Source: Bradyrhizobium hereditatis
GTDB lineage: Bacteria; Pseudomonadota; Alphaproteobacteria; Rhizobiales; Xanthobacteraceae
Reading direction: 5' to 3'
Assembly (NCBI RefSeq): GCF_020329435.1
Contig: NZ_JAGKJK010000005.1
Location: 1-64,000, forward strand
DNA: 64,000 nucleotides
Positions within the stretch are counted from its first letter, which is position 1. Every line of letters begins with the position of its first letter. Position numbers and translations under genes: made by a program. Shown here piece after piece: positions 40,896-54,412 of this stretch. Below the pieces are notes generated by a model, which saw only the letters and a program-made list of their open reading frames with translations, was not told the DNA's origin and did not search any database.

Positions 40896-40927
40896 GAAAA
40901 ACGCCCCGGCGACACCGGGGCGTTTTT
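40896..40927 (+). terminator. Rho-independent terminator after the hydrolase gene
   Basis: ACGCCCCGG (40901-40909), loop CGACA, CCGGGGCGT (40915-40923) then TTTTT. AAAAA before the stem makes it bidirectional, serving also the convergent gene ending at 40967. Confidence 0.9.
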
Positions 40928-40966
40928 GTTGCTATCGCCGTCAGGAATGCAGGCCGAGGCCAGGAG

Positions 40967-41716
40967 TTACTCCAGCCCCTGCACGTTCGGCATGTCTTGG
41001 GTCGGCGCAATCTGCGGTGCCGGCTTGTCCGGGATCGATCCCGTAGCCGCCGGCGCAGCCGCGGCCTGCGCCGCGGTCGGCTTCGGCGCAGGCGCGGCCG
41101 CCTGTTGGACCGGGGCCGGCGCGGGCTTTGCAGCAACCGGACTGGCCTTCGGCATCGGCACCGTTCGGCTTGCCACCTGGGAGGCCAGCTTTGATGGCCG
41201 CGGCGTGGCCTGACCATGGGTGGATGCTTGGCTAGGTGCTTGGGTCGCCGCATGCGGCAGCGGAGCCGCCGAGGGACCGCGGAAGGCGCTCTGCTCTTCG
41301 TAGAAGTTGTCGCCCATCCGATCGGACGGCACGAAACGGATGATCCGGCCGTTGCGCGCATCGATCACCAACCGGCCGTCCTCACCGCCCCTGTCGACCA
41401 CCGCAATCGTATAGACGAAGCCGCGCAGCCTCGGGATGCCGAGCGGCAAGAATCCATTGTCGCGCAGCACGGAATAGACTTCTGTCGACGGCAACAGGCC
41501 GGGACCGGGGGCGTATCCGTATTGCGGCCCGGGCGGGTAGTCCGGGCCGGGTACGTAGCGCGGCCCTGGAACAGGTGGCGGCGCCACCGCGTATGGAACG
41601 TCGAAATCCGATGCTGCCCTGTATGGCGAGCGCCCGGCCTCATAAGGCCCCTGCGCCTGCGCGCCACTTGCCAGAAGGACCAATCCCGCCGCCAAAGATC
41701 CCGTGAACAACTTCAT
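40967..41716 (-). CDS. Secreted proline/alanine-rich protein
   Basis: The 249-residue product has a signal peptide (MKLFTGSLAAGLVLLASGAQA), a Pro/Gly/Tyr-rich N-terminal section (PVPGPRYVPGPDYPPGPQY), a central conserved part (YSVLRDNGFLPLGIPRLRGF, VYTIAVVDRGGEDGRLVIDA, RIIRFVPSDRMGDNF) and a low-complexity Ala/Pro tail (residues about 150-249). It is envelope-located. The central part resembles peptide-binding domains seen in other rhizobial hypothetical proteins; function unknown. The low-complexity tail could span the wall. Confidence 0.75.
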   Translation of the reverse strand: MKLFTGSLAAGLVLLASGAQAQGPYEAGRSPYRAASDFDVPYAVAPPPVPGPRYVPGPDYPPGPQYGYAPGPGLLPSTEVYSVLRDNGFLPLGIPRLRGFVYTIAVVDRGGEDGRLVIDARNGRIIRFVPSDRMGDNFYEEQSAFRGPSAAPLPHAATQAPSQASTHGQATPRPSKLASQVASRTVPMPKASPVAAKPAPAPVQQAAAPAPKPTAAQAAAAPAATGSIPDKPAPQIAPTQDMPNVQGLE

Positions 41717-42195
41717 TATCGAAAGCTCCTGTAAGCCCCATTAGCCGCCGGACCCGGACGGGAGCATTCGGCTCTCTCTTCCGGCCCCACGGCGAATTTC
41801 ATTACGAAATCCGGCAGTCCTTGGGCCGGATCGGGGCGCGCTACCGCCGCAAAGCCCGATCGGTGGTTTTTCCCGGCCCGCGAGGCCCCTTATCCGCATG
41901 CGGGCGAGGACTTTCACGCGCTTGTGTGATAAAGAAAAATTTGGCATGGTCGAAGTTAGGACAGTATCACTGTCTCAATTGCGGGGTGGTCCCGGCACAG
42001 GGATTGCAACGAAACCGTGGCGCCACGAGCGTCAGGGCAGTGCAGGCAAGGCCGTTCCTCAGGGACGTTGAACGGGAAGCCTGAATTTAAGAAATAGCGG
42101 CTCGCGGCGGACGAGCGGTGGCCCGGTGGGTGCCGCAAGCGTCCAAGGTGCGCCGACGATGCGGTGAGGCCCTTAGCCTTTTTGAGAGGAATGAA
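41717..42195. other. Intergenic region upstream of gltB
   Basis: No gene. The region must contain the gltB promoter. A short hairpin AGGC-CCTTA-GCCT followed by TTTTT (42170-42188) lies just before the gltB ribosome site; its stem is only four pairs, so I do not call it an attenuator. Confidence 0.4.
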
Positions 42196-46929
<4,734 letters not shown>

Positions 46930-46940
46930 GTACACAAGCC

Positions 46941-47026
46941 CGTCATTGCGAGCGCAGCGAAGCAATCCATCGCTCCACCAGCCGAACCATGGATTGCTTC
47001 GTCGCCAGCGCTCCTCGCAATGACGG
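46941..47026. repeat. Dispersed palindromic repeat, CGTCATTGC-ended, copy 3 (gltB-gltD gap)
   Basis: CGTCATTGCGAGCGCAGCG to ctcctCGCAATGACG, with gcaatccatcgc and ggattgctt arms. It lies between two genes of one pathway, so it may modulate gltD expression through RNA structure. Confidence 0.75.
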
Positions 47027-47070
47027 AGGCGAGACACACACGAACGTAAGATGCAGGGGCATCAGGTTTA

Positions 47071-48528
47071 ATGGGCAAGATCACAGGTTTTCTCGAGATC
47101 GACCGTAACGAACGCAAGTATGCGCCGGTCGCCGATCGTTTGAAGCATTACCGCGAATTCGTCATTCCGCTGAGCGAGAAGGACACCCGCGACCAGGCCG
47201 CGCGCTGCATGAATTGCGGCATCCCCTATTGCCACGGCACCGGCTCGGTGGCCCCGGGCACGCCGGGCTGCCCGGTCAACAACCAGATCCCCGATTTCAA
47301 CGATCTGGTCTATCAGGGCAACTGGGAAGAGGCATCGCGCAATCTGCACTCGACCAACAATTTCCCGGAGTTCACCGGCCGCATCTGCCCTGCGCCGTGC
47401 GAGGCGTCCTGCACGCTCAACATTGACGACAACCCGGTCACCATCAAGACCATCGAATGCGCGATCGTCGACCGCGCCTGGGACAATGGCTGGCTGAAGC
47501 CCGAGATCCCTGCGGCCAAGACCGGCAAGAAGGTCGCGATCGTCGGCTCCGGTCCCGCGGGCCTTGCGGCTGCGCAGCAGCTCGCGCGCGCCGGCCATGA
47601 CGTCCATGTCTACGAGAAGCACGCCAAGGCCGGCGGATTGCTTCGCTATGGCATTCCCGACTTCAAAATGGAAAAGCACATCATCGACCGCCGCGTGGCC
47701 CAGATGGAAGCCGAGGGCGTGACCTTCCATTACGGCGTCCATGTCGGCGGCACCTCGCAAGGTGCGATCGATCCGCGCGAGTTGCTTGCCCAGTATGACG
47801 CGGTGGCATTGACGGGTGGCGCTGAAGCCGGCCGCGACCTGCCGATTCCCGGCCGCGATCTTGACGGCATCCATTTTGCGATGGACTTCCTGCCGCAGCA
47901 GAATCGCCGCGTCTCCTCGGAGCCGCTCGGCGGTGCCAAGGATATCCTGGCCGGCGGCAAGCATGTCGTCGTGATTGGCGGCGGAGACACCGGTTCGGAC
48001 TGCATCGGCACCTCGTTCCGGCAGGGCGCGAAATCCGTCACGCAACTTGAAATCATGCCGGCGCCGCCCGAGCGTGAGAACAAGGGCGTGACCTGGCCGA
48101 ACTGGCCCTTGAAGATGCGGACCTCGTCGAGCCAGGCCGAGGGCGCGAAACGCGAGTTCGCCGTGCTGACGCAGAAGTTTTCCGGCGTCGACGGCAAGGT
48201 GCAGAAGCTGCATTGCGTCAAGGTCGACGACAAGTTCAAGCCGCTGCCCGGCACCGAGTTCGAGCTTGAGGCGCAGCTCGTGCTGCTCGCGATGGGCTTC
48301 GTGCATCCCGTGCACGAGGGCATGCTGAAGACGCTCGGCGTCGACCTCGACCAGCGCGGCAACGTCCGCGCCAACACGTCGGACTACCAGACCTCGCTGC
48401 CCAACGTGTTCTCCGCCGGCGACATGCGCCGCGGCCAGTCGCTGGTGGTCTGGGCAATCCGCGAGGGCCGACTCTGTGCGCGAGCGATCGACCAGTATCT
48501 GATGGGGACGACGACGCTGCCGCGGTAG
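47071..48528 (+). CDS. gltD: Glutamate synthase (NADPH) small subunit
   Basis: The 485-residue beta subunit has N-terminal 4Fe-4S cysteines ([26 protein letters not shown]), an FAD Rossmann fold ([20 protein letters not shown]) and an NADPH fold ([17 protein letters not shown]). It passes electrons from NADPH to the large subunit. It sits 141 bases after gltB, separated by a repeat element. Length is standard. Confidence 0.97.
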   Translation: MGKITGFLEIDRNERKYAPVADRLKHYREFVIPLSEKDTRDQAARCMNCGIPYCHGTGSVAPGTPGCPVNNQIPDFNDLVYQGNWEEASRNLHSTNNFPEFTGRICPAPCEASCTLNIDDNPVTIKTIECAIVDRAWDNGWLKPEIPAAKTGKKVAIVGSGPAGLAAAQQLARAGHDVHVYEKHAKAGGLLRYGIPDFKMEKHIIDRRVAQMEAEGVTFHYGVHVGGTSQGAIDPRELLAQYDAVALTGGAEAGRDLPIPGRDLDGIHFAMDFLPQQNRRVSSEPLGGAKDILAGGKHVVVIGGGDTGSDCIGTSFRQGAKSVTQLEIMPAPPERENKGVTWPNWPLKMRTSSSQAEGAKREFAVLTQKFSGVDGKVQKLHCVKVDDKFKPLPGTEFELEAQLVLLAMGFVHPVHEGMLKTLGVDLDQRGNVRANTSDYQTSLPNVFSAGDMRRGQSLVVWAIREGRLCARAIDQYLMGTTTLPR

Positions 48529-48576
48529 GCGGCGCGCTACTCGACGTAACGTCGGCCATCACGCGAGCTGTCGTCA

Positions 48577-48640
48577 CCCGCGAAGCGGGTGATTCGGAGA
48601 GGCCGCGGCGTATTGGATGCCCCGCCTGCGCGGGGCATGA
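48577..48640. repeat. Two-hairpin dispersed repeat after gltD
   Basis: CACCCGCGAAGCGGGTG, then ggccgcggcgtattggat, then TGCCCCGCctgcGCGGGGCA. An inverted relative lies at 56157-56253, where ccgcggc and atccagtacgc match in reverse complement. Confidence 0.65.
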
Positions 48641-48661
48641 CGAGGCAGCGCGAGCGCGATC

Positions 48662-50368
48662 CTAATTCTGCACCCTCACGCCCAGCATCACCACCGTCGA
48701 CGCCGTACTATTCCCCGGCAAGTTCGAATCCAGCCAGTCGCGCCGCAGCGTGCCGCGGAGCCAGAGCGCGCGGCTCATCTTGTAGATCAGGTCGCCGGAG
48801 AGCGAATAGAAGCGGTCGAAGCGGTCGTTGCCCTGGTATTGCTGGGTGCCCCAGGTGAATTTGCCGATGACGGTCAACCAGCGGCGGAAATCGTGATCGA
48901 CTTCGGCTGTGTAGGTGTGCGTGAGCACGCCGGAGACGCCGGGCACCGTCGTCTCGTCAATCGACGTCGTGGCGAAGAATCTTGCGGTGGTCAGCGGCGT
49001 TGCAACCCATACCAGCGAGGCCGATGTCAGCAGGCCCTGCAACGGTAGCAACCGCGGATCTTCATAGGTGCGCGCCGCCCAGCCGACCGCGACTTCGCCG
49101 GTCAGCATCCGCGAGAACTCGAAACTGGTGCCGGCCCTGACATTGCCGCCGCTGGAATTGCGCTGATAGCCGTTACGATCGACCAGAAGATCGTGCGAGC
49201 GGATGTTGCCCACAATTTCGCCGAACGGTTTCAAGCCCGGCATCAGATCGTAGCTGACGCGGCCGAGGCCGCCGTACTGATTGTAGTTGCGGTCGTCGTT
49301 GCTGGTCGAGGTGCCGTCAGTCAACTCCGAGTACTGATAGACGGTGCGGTCGAGCGCAGCGCCCGCGGAAAGCTGCAAGCGGTTGAAGTTCTGATCGACG
49401 CCAAGCGTGCCACCGAACGTCGCATAGACCGGATATCTGGACAGGCCGGCCTGCACGTTTGGGCTGCCGGGATTATCGGTGGCGACGTTCAGTCGCGCCT
49501 GGCCGAGCAAGCGGGTGTCGTGGGTGACATCGAGACGACCATCGACATGGCCGATGAAATCCGGACGGTCGAGATTCGTCGGCGCCGACGACGCCACGCC
49601 GGCCACCGGCGGAAAGGTGTTGGTGTAGCCGGTGAAGGAACCCCTGAGGTCGGCGACAACAGCGTGGCGCTCCCAGTCGGAGAACGCGACAAATTCCGGT
49701 GCGATTACATAGAAGGGCGATCCCCTCGGCACCGACGTTCGCCCGGGATTGGTGTCGTAACCGCCTCTGAGTTCGACGGCGGATTTGATCAGGAAGCTGC
49801 CGGCGTAGTCGCCGACCGCGCCGAACGGATCGTCGTCGATCTTGAGCCGCTTGCGCGGCGGCTGTCCGACGATCGTACCCGCCATGGCCGGCGGGATCGG
49901 CGTCTTGTGCGCCGACTGCGACGGCGGAATCGAAAGCCGCAGCGGCGTGTTCGATGCGATCGCTGGCCGGGGTGGACTGCCGGGACCGATCGGCGGCTTC
50001 GGCCTCGCCTGTCCGGGATAGTATTTCGGCTGCTTGCGCTTGCGGTTTAGCGAGTCATAGCCCGTCTCGGCGGCACCATTCGCAGCCGGCAGACCGTATT
50101 TCGGGATCGGTCCGGTCCGCGGCGGCGCGGGTTGCTCATTCTCCGGAAGCTTGGGACTGGCGAGCGGATCGTTTAACTCGGCCGCGGTTCGTCGTAGCGG
50201 CGAATCCGGTGGCGTCATCTGGCTGGCGCGACGCGAACTGAACAGCTCCGACGTGACGGTTTGCGCCTGCGCCGCGGTTCCCGATAGCGCCATCAGCGCA
50301 ACGCACGGCAAGGCCGCGCGAAGGACGCGCGCGCGGCTGTTCCGGCCGGTTGCTGGCCCCACCCCCAC
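48662..50368 (-). CDS. Outer-membrane beta-barrel protein
   Basis: The 568-residue protein has a long N-terminal signal (RVLRAALPCVALMALSGTAA, cleavage near AQA), then a proline-rich disordered linker (residues about 40-170) and a beta-rich C-terminal domain with alternating amphipathic strands (SAVELRGGYDTNPGRTSVPR, AVVADLRGSFTGYTN, RLDVTHDTRLLGQARLNVAT), ending in the aromatic-poor VVMLGVRVQN. It matches BBP2-type barrels used in polysaccharide export or as porin-like proteins. Its start faces kdsD (divergent), linking it to cell-surface assembly. Confidence 0.8.
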   Translation of the reverse strand: MGVGPATGRNSRARVLRAALPCVALMALSGTAAQAQTVTSELFSSRRASQMTPPDSPLRRTAAELNDPLASPKLPENEQPAPPRTGPIPKYGLPAANGAAETGYDSLNRKRKQPKYYPGQARPKPPIGPGSPPRPAIASNTPLRLSIPPSQSAHKTPIPPAMAGTIVGQPPRKRLKIDDDPFGAVGDYAGSFLIKSAVELRGGYDTNPGRTSVPRGSPFYVIAPEFVAFSDWERHAVVADLRGSFTGYTNTFPPVAGVASSAPTNLDRPDFIGHVDGRLDVTHDTRLLGQARLNVATDNPGSPNVQAGLSRYPVYATFGGTLGVDQNFNRLQLSAGAALDRTVYQYSELTDGTSTSNDDRNYNQYGGLGRVSYDLMPGLKPFGEIVGNIRSHDLLVDRNGYQRNSSGGNVRAGTSFEFSRMLTGEVAVGWAARTYEDPRLLPLQGLLTSASLVWVATPLTTARFFATTSIDETTVPGVSGVLTHTYTAEVDHDFRRWLTVIGKFTWGTQQYQGNDRFDRFYSLSGDLIYKMSRALWLRGTLRRDWLDSNLPGNSTASTVVMLGVRVQN

Positions 50369-50435
50369 GATGAAATATACCCCAGCCCAAACAACTACTT
50401 AGGTGACATGCATCCGGGCGTCCGCGGAACATGTC

Positions 50436-50467
50436 GTTAATGGAGTTAAAACAATTATGGTTAATGG
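50436..50467. promoter_or_regulatory. Direct repeat GTTAATGG in the kdsD/OM-barrel intergenic region
   Basis: GTTAATGG occurs at 50436-50443 and 50460-50467, 24 bases apart, inside an AT-rich island of the divergent region. It may be a regulator site; no known box fits well. Confidence 0.3.
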
Positions 50468-50557
50468 GTCGTTGAGAGGGCGTTCGCGCGTCGCATCGCC
50501 GGACGTGCCATGCTATGGACGGCTTCGGCGCGAAGCGCCCGCTTCCCTGGGACAGAC

Positions 50558-51571
50558 ATGGCTAATCCGCATCAGCTGATGACAGAATCATCCGGCACCA
50601 ACCCCGCTGACTCCGCCGTTCAATCGGCATTGCGCACGCTCGATGCCGAGGGCAGCGGGATCGCCGCGCTGTCGGCGGCGCTGCAATCCGATCTCCGCGC
50701 GCCCTTCATCGCCGCCGCCGACCTGATCCGGAACGCCAAGGGACGGCTGATCGTCACGGGGCTCGGCAAGTCCGGCCATATCGGACGCAAGGTCGCCGCG
50801 ACGTTTGCCTCCACCGGCACGCCGGCGTTCTTCGTCCATGCCGCCGAGGCGAGCCATGGCGACCTCGGCATGATCACGGCCGACGACGTCATCCTGGCGT
50901 TGTCCTGGTCCGGCGAGCAGCCGGAGATGAAGAATCTGATCACCTATGCCAAGCGCTTCCGCATCTCCGTGATCGCGATGACGGCGCAGCAGGAATCCTC
51001 GCTCGCCAAGGCAGCCAGCATCGCCCTGACGCTGCCCAAGGCGCGCGAGGCATGTCCGCACAACCTCGCGCCGACCACCTCCTCGCTGATGATGCTGGCG
51101 CTCGGCGATGCGCTGGCGATCGCGCTGCTCGAAGGCCGCGGCTTCACCTCGACCGACTTCAGCGTGCTGCATCCCGGCGGCAAGCTCGGCGCGCTCCTGA
51201 AATACGCCCGCGATCTCATGCATTCCGGCGACTCGATACCGCTGAAGCCGCTCGGCACCAAAATGTCCGAGGCGCTGGTCGAGATGACGTCGAAGGGCTT
51301 TGGCTGCGTCGGTATCGTAGATAGCCGCGGCCATCTCGCCGGCATCGTCACCGACGGCGATCTGCGCCGCCACATGGGCCCCGACCTGATGACCGCGACG
51401 GTCGACGAGGTGATGACGCGGAATCCCAAGACGATCGGCCGCGACGTGCTGGCCGGCGAGGCGCTGGAGATTCTCAACTCCTCGAAGATCACGACGCTGA
51501 TCGTCACCGACGCCAACAAGCCGGTCGGCATCGTGCATTTGCACGATTTCCTGCGCGCCGGCGTGGCGTAG
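50558..51571 (+). CDS. kdsD: Arabinose-5-phosphate isomerase (KdsD/KpsF)
   Basis: The 337-residue protein has a SIS domain (RLIVTGLGKSGHIGRKVAAT, TGTPAFFVHAAEASHGDLGM, ALSWSGEQPEMKN, FTSTDFSVLHPGGKLG) and two C-terminal CBS domains (GFGCVGIVDSRGHLAGIVTD, KITTLIVTDANKPVGIVHLH). It interconverts ribulose-5-phosphate and arabinose-5-phosphate, the first step to KDO of lipopolysaccharide. I start at 50558 (MANPHQLMTESS); the ribosome site is weak, and the ATG at 50579 is an alternative. Confidence 0.92.
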   Translation: MANPHQLMTESSGTNPADSAVQSALRTLDAEGSGIAALSAALQSDLRAPFIAAADLIRNAKGRLIVTGLGKSGHIGRKVAATFASTGTPAFFVHAAEASHGDLGMITADDVILALSWSGEQPEMKNLITYAKRFRISVIAMTAQQESSLAKAASIALTLPKAREACPHNLAPTTSSLMMLALGDALAIALLEGRGFTSTDFSVLHPGGKLGALLKYARDLMHSGDSIPLKPLGTKMSEALVEMTSKGFGCVGIVDSRGHLAGIVTDGDLRRHMGPDLMTATVDEVMTRNPKTIGRDVLAGEALEILNSSKITTLIVTDANKPVGIVHLHDFLRAGVA

Positions 51572-51589
51572 GCTTCGCATGTCGCTTTC

Positions 51590-51667
51590 GTAGGTGGGTT
51601 AGCGTAGCGTAACCCACCGATACGCGGGGATAGATGGTGGGTTACGCCTTCGGCTAACCCACCCTAC
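51590..51667. repeat. Palindromic repeat GTAGGTGGGTT ... AACCCACCCTAC
   Basis: gtaggtgggttagcgtagcg taacccacc, spacer, ggtgggttacgccttcggc taacccaccctac. It has an internal direct/inverted repeat of the word taacccacc and is bounded by GTAG and CTAC like 57507-57589. Confidence 0.8.
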
Positions 51668-51674
51668 GGTGCCT

Positions 51675-52226
51675 TCATCGCGGAAATCTCGCCGCCTTCT
51701 CCTCCAGCGGCAACGCAAGTCCGTTCGCGAGATAGGACACCGTGCGATAGAATCCGCACAGCAGCATGATCTCGAATATCTGCGCATCGTCGTAATGCGC
51801 CGAGAGGCCAGCAAATTCGGCGTCGCTGAGCGTGGCGCGTTCGTGCAGCGCATCGACGGCGGCGATCAGGGCCTGCTCCGCGGGTGACCAGCATCCCGCG
51901 TCGGCAGGGCCGAGCACGGTGGCGCGAACCTGTTCTTCCGTCAGCTGCGCCGCGTCAGCGAACGTCGCAACATGCACGCCCCATTCATACTCGCATCCCG
52001 TTCGCGCGCAGGTGCGGTCGATGACGATCTCGCGCTCTCGCAATGACAGCGGTCCGCGGTCCAGCAGGCTGCCGGCGCGGAATTTCTCCCAGGCGCGGGC
52101 GTTGCCGGCGGTGACGCGAAACAGCATCAGCGGCGGCGCGCCGCGCATGATGCGGTCGAACTGTGCGGCAATATCAGGTGCATAGGGCGGCTCGAGCGGC
52201 GCGATGCGCGGCGCGGTCTGGGACAT
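51675..52226 (-). CDS. Carboxymuconolactone-decarboxylase/AhpD-like protein
   Basis: The 183-residue helical protein is of the CMD fold: LRVTAGNARAWEKF-like start (FRVTAGNARAWEKFRAGSLL), LSLREREIVIDRTCARTGCE, YEWGVHVATFADAAQLTEEQ and FEIMLLCGFYRTVSYLANGL. A single Cys remains in TGCEYEWGVH, where AhpD has a CxxC pair, so peroxidase-type disulphide chemistry is unlikely in its usual form. It is divergent from an HxlR regulator with a nested palindrome between, so it is probably the regulator's target. Confidence 0.88.
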   Translation of the reverse strand: MSQTAPRIAPLEPPYAPDIAAQFDRIMRGAPPLMLFRVTAGNARAWEKFRAGSLLDRGPLSLREREIVIDRTCARTGCEYEWGVHVATFADAAQLTEEQVRATVLGPADAGCWSPAEQALIAAVDALHERATLSDAEFAGLSAHYDDAQIFEIMLLCGFYRTVSYLANGLALPLEEKAARFPR

Positions 52227-52239
52227 GGCCGACTCCTGT

Positions 52240-52278
52240 GCTACAAATAACGTAGCACGATGCTACACTATTTGTAGC
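52240..52278. promoter_or_regulatory. Nested palindromic operator between CMD and HxlR genes
   Basis: Outer arms GCTACAAATA (52240-52249) and TATTTGTAGC (52269-52278), inner arms GTAGCA (52252-52257) and TGCTAC (52261-52266), all centred on 52259. A 39-bp dyad that covers both divergent promoters fits HxlR binding and autoregulation. Confidence 0.75.
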
Positions 52279-52295
52279 GCTAAGCAAGAGGATCC

Positions 52296-52631
52296 ATGCC
52301 GAAACCGGCCGCCACGACCAAGCAACGCGCCGTTCGCGGCTCCAGGACCGGCCGCCCGATCATGGCCCTGCTCGATCTGCTCGGCCGCCGCTGGACCTTG
52401 CGGATCGTCTGGGAACTGCGCGACGGCCCCCTGACCTCGCGCGCGCTCCGTACCGCTTGCGACGACGCTTCGCCGACCGTGATGCAGGCCCGGCTGTCGG
52501 AGCTGCGCGAGGCCGGCCTCGTCGAACTCGTTTCCGGCGACGGCTATCGCCTCACGCCGCTCGGCAGGGAGCTCCTGGAAAGCTTCCTGCCGCTGCATCG
52601 CTTCGCCGAACGCTGGAGCAGGCGAAGCTGA
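52296..52631 (+). CDS. HxlR-family transcriptional regulator
   Basis: The 111-residue winged-helix protein has the HxlR pattern: MALLDLLGRRWTLRIVWEL, GPLTSRALRTACDDASPTVM, QARLSELREAGLVELVSGDG and YRLTPLGRELLESFLPLHRF. The family normally has an N-terminal cysteine near the first helix for redox/electrophile sensing; here the only cysteine is in TACDDAS. It probably controls the divergent CMD gene through the 52240-52278 dyad. Confidence 0.92.
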   Translation: MPKPAATTKQRAVRGSRTGRPIMALLDLLGRRWTLRIVWELRDGPLTSRALRTACDDASPTVMQARLSELREAGLVELVSGDGYRLTPLGRELLESFLPLHRFAERWSRRS

Positions 52632-52697
52632 CCTCTTCAGCCTCGCCCCCGCTCGATCCGCTCGCACCGACTTCGCGGTAAGAGCCCCTCACCCCTA

Positions 52698-52726
52698 CCC
52701 TCTCCCCGTGAAGGACGGGGAGAGGG
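52698..52726. repeat. Hairpin repeat CCCTCTCCCCGT ... ACGGGGAGAGGG
   Basis: Arms of 12 bp (52698-52709 and 52715-52726), loop GAAGG. It resembles the common cctctccccg/ggagagg intergenic repeat of the lineage and may double as a bidirectional terminator between convergent genes. Confidence 0.65.
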
Positions 52727-52732
52727 AGTCTA

Positions 52733-53179
52733 TTAGGCCATCGCCACCGTCAAGCTGGCGCCGTCGGCCTGCACCACCCTGACCCGGCTGCCGGCGGGCG
52801 CGTCGGGGCCGGCGACGCGCCAGATCGTGTCGTCGATCCGCACCGTGCCGGTGCCGCCGACGATAGGCTTTTCGAGCGTGAATTCGCGGCCGATCAGCGC
52901 CTCGGTCCGCTTGTTGAGGAACGGGCTGCCCCGGTTGCTGCTACCCGCGCTGCGCGCGAAATATCGCCACGCCGGCACGGCTGATATTGCGAATATCGCG
53001 AACATCAGGAGTTGCGTCTGCCAGGACGGATTGACGGCAAACGAGACAAGCCCTGTCAGCAGCGCCGCGAGCCCGAGCCAGAACATGAAGACACCTGGCG
53101 CGAGTAGCTCCAGCGCCATCAGGAGGAAGCCGAAGATCAGCCAGTTCCAGGTGCCGAGAGATGAAAATATTTCGGCCAT
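52733..53179 (-). CDS. NfeD-family membrane protein
   Basis: The 148-residue protein has two to three transmembrane helices (WLIFGFLLMALELLAPGVFM, WLGLAALLTGLVSFAV, TQLLMFAIFAISAVPAWRY) and a soluble OB-fold domain at about 85-148 (ALIGREFTLEKPIVGGTGTV, RIDDTIWRVAGPDAPAGSRV). It is the short NfeD type, normally found beside an SPFH protein with which it forms membrane microdomain complexes. The SPFH gene lies directly upstream. Confidence 0.9.
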   Translation of the reverse strand: MAEIFSSLGTWNWLIFGFLLMALELLAPGVFMFWLGLAALLTGLVSFAVNPSWQTQLLMFAIFAISAVPAWRYFARSAGSSNRGSPFLNKRTEALIGREFTLEKPIVGGTGTVRIDDTIWRVAGPDAPAGSRVRVVQADGASLTVAMA

Positions 53180-53222
53180 GACACGAACCTCTCATCAAGC
53201 ATTGTGACCTTCGAACCAAACC

Positions 53223-54224
53223 TCACCGCTGCGGCGCGACCGGCGGCGGCGTCGGGCCGGTGGTCGGCACCGATCCCGTCCGCCGCGCGGCAGCCGTCGC
53301 GGAGGCTGCGCTCTCGCCGAACGCCGCCTTGGCGATCTCGCCGATGCCGGCGAGCGAGGACAGCACGCTGGTCGCTTCCACCGGGATCATCAGGATCTTC
53401 TGGTTCGGCGATTCCGCGAACTGCCCAAACGCCTTGATGTATTTGTCGGCGATGAAATAGTTCAGCGCGGCAATGTCGCCCTTGGCGATCGATTCCGAGA
53501 CCATCTGGGTCGCCTTGGCTTCGGCTTCCGCGAGCCGCTCGCGCGCCTCGGCGTCGCGGAAGGCGGCTTCGCGGCGGCCTTCCGCCTGCAAAATCTGTCC
53601 CTGCTTGGCGCCTTCCGCGCGCAGGATTTCCGACTGGCGCTGGCCCTCGGCCTGCAGAATGTCGGCGCGCTTGACGCGCTCGGCCTTCATCTGCCGTCCC
53701 ATTGCCTCGACCAGATCAGCCGGCGGTACGATGTCCTTGATCTCGATGCGGTTGACCTTCAGCCCCCACGGCGACACCGCGGCATCGACCACGCGGAGCA
53801 GCCGCTCATTGATCTCGTCACGATGCGACAGCACCTGGTCGAGATCCATCGAGCCCATCACCGAACGGATGTTGGTCATGGTCAGGACGATGATCGCCTG
53901 CTCGAGATTGGCGACCTCGTAGCTTGCTTTCGCCGCATCGAACACCTGGAAAAAGGCGACGCCGTCCACCGTCACGGTGGCGTTGTCCTTGGTGATCACC
54001 TCCTGCTCGGGGATGTTGATCACCTGCTCCATCATGTTCATCTTGCGGCCGACGCGATCGAAATAGGGTACGATCAGGTTCAACCCTGGCGATAGCGTTC
54101 TGGTGTACTTGCCGAACCGCTCGATAGTCCAGTCATAGCCCTGCGGCACCGTCTTGACCCCTGCAAACAGCGTGACGATGACGAGCAGTACAAACGCGAT
54201 CGCGAAAATATCGAAACCAGTCAT
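53223..54224 (-). CDS. SPFH/stomatin-family membrane protein
   Basis: The 333-residue protein has one N-terminal membrane anchor (FDIFAIAFVLLVIVTLFAGV) and an SPFH domain (VPQGYDWTIERFGKYTRTLS, PGLNLIVPYFDRVGRKMNMM, VDAAVSPWGLKVNRIEIKDI), then a long coiled coil of Ala/Glu/Arg repeats (AEGQRQSEILRAEGAKQGQI) and a Pro/Ala-rich tail. It matches QmcA/paraslipin-type proteins, which oligomerise at the inner membrane. It forms an operon with nfeD (43 bases apart). Confidence 0.92.
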   Translation of the reverse strand: MTGFDIFAIAFVLLVIVTLFAGVKTVPQGYDWTIERFGKYTRTLSPGLNLIVPYFDRVGRKMNMMEQVINIPEQEVITKDNATVTVDGVAFFQVFDAAKASYEVANLEQAIIVLTMTNIRSVMGSMDLDQVLSHRDEINERLLRVVDAAVSPWGLKVNRIEIKDIVPPADLVEAMGRQMKAERVKRADILQAEGQRQSEILRAEGAKQGQILQAEGRREAAFRDAEARERLAEAEAKATQMVSESIAKGDIAALNYFIADKYIKAFGQFAESPNQKILMIPVEATSVLSSLAGIGEIAKAAFGESAASATAAARRTGSVPTTGPTPPPVAPQR

Positions 54225-54412
54225 AAAGTCCTCCAGGAGACGGCAAGGTGATGCGTTGCCGGACGCCGCCTCATACCTCAGTCAGCGTCACTGCGGCGCC
54301 GGTTCAGGCCGGCTGTTCTCAAGTTATGGTATATAGCTAGGGAACGATTGGGCGGCCACCAGATGTTCTCTGGTCCGAACGGCGGCAACATGTCGACAAG
54401 TTCTTTAGCCAG

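Noticed and set aside
42170..42195. Attenuator before gltB
   Set aside because: The stem AGGC/GCCT is only four pairs and the T-run overlaps the ribosome-site region; too weak.
50436..50467. CtrA site upstream of kdsD
   Set aside because: TTAA words are present but the spacing is 5 rather than 7 bases; listed only as a direct repeat.
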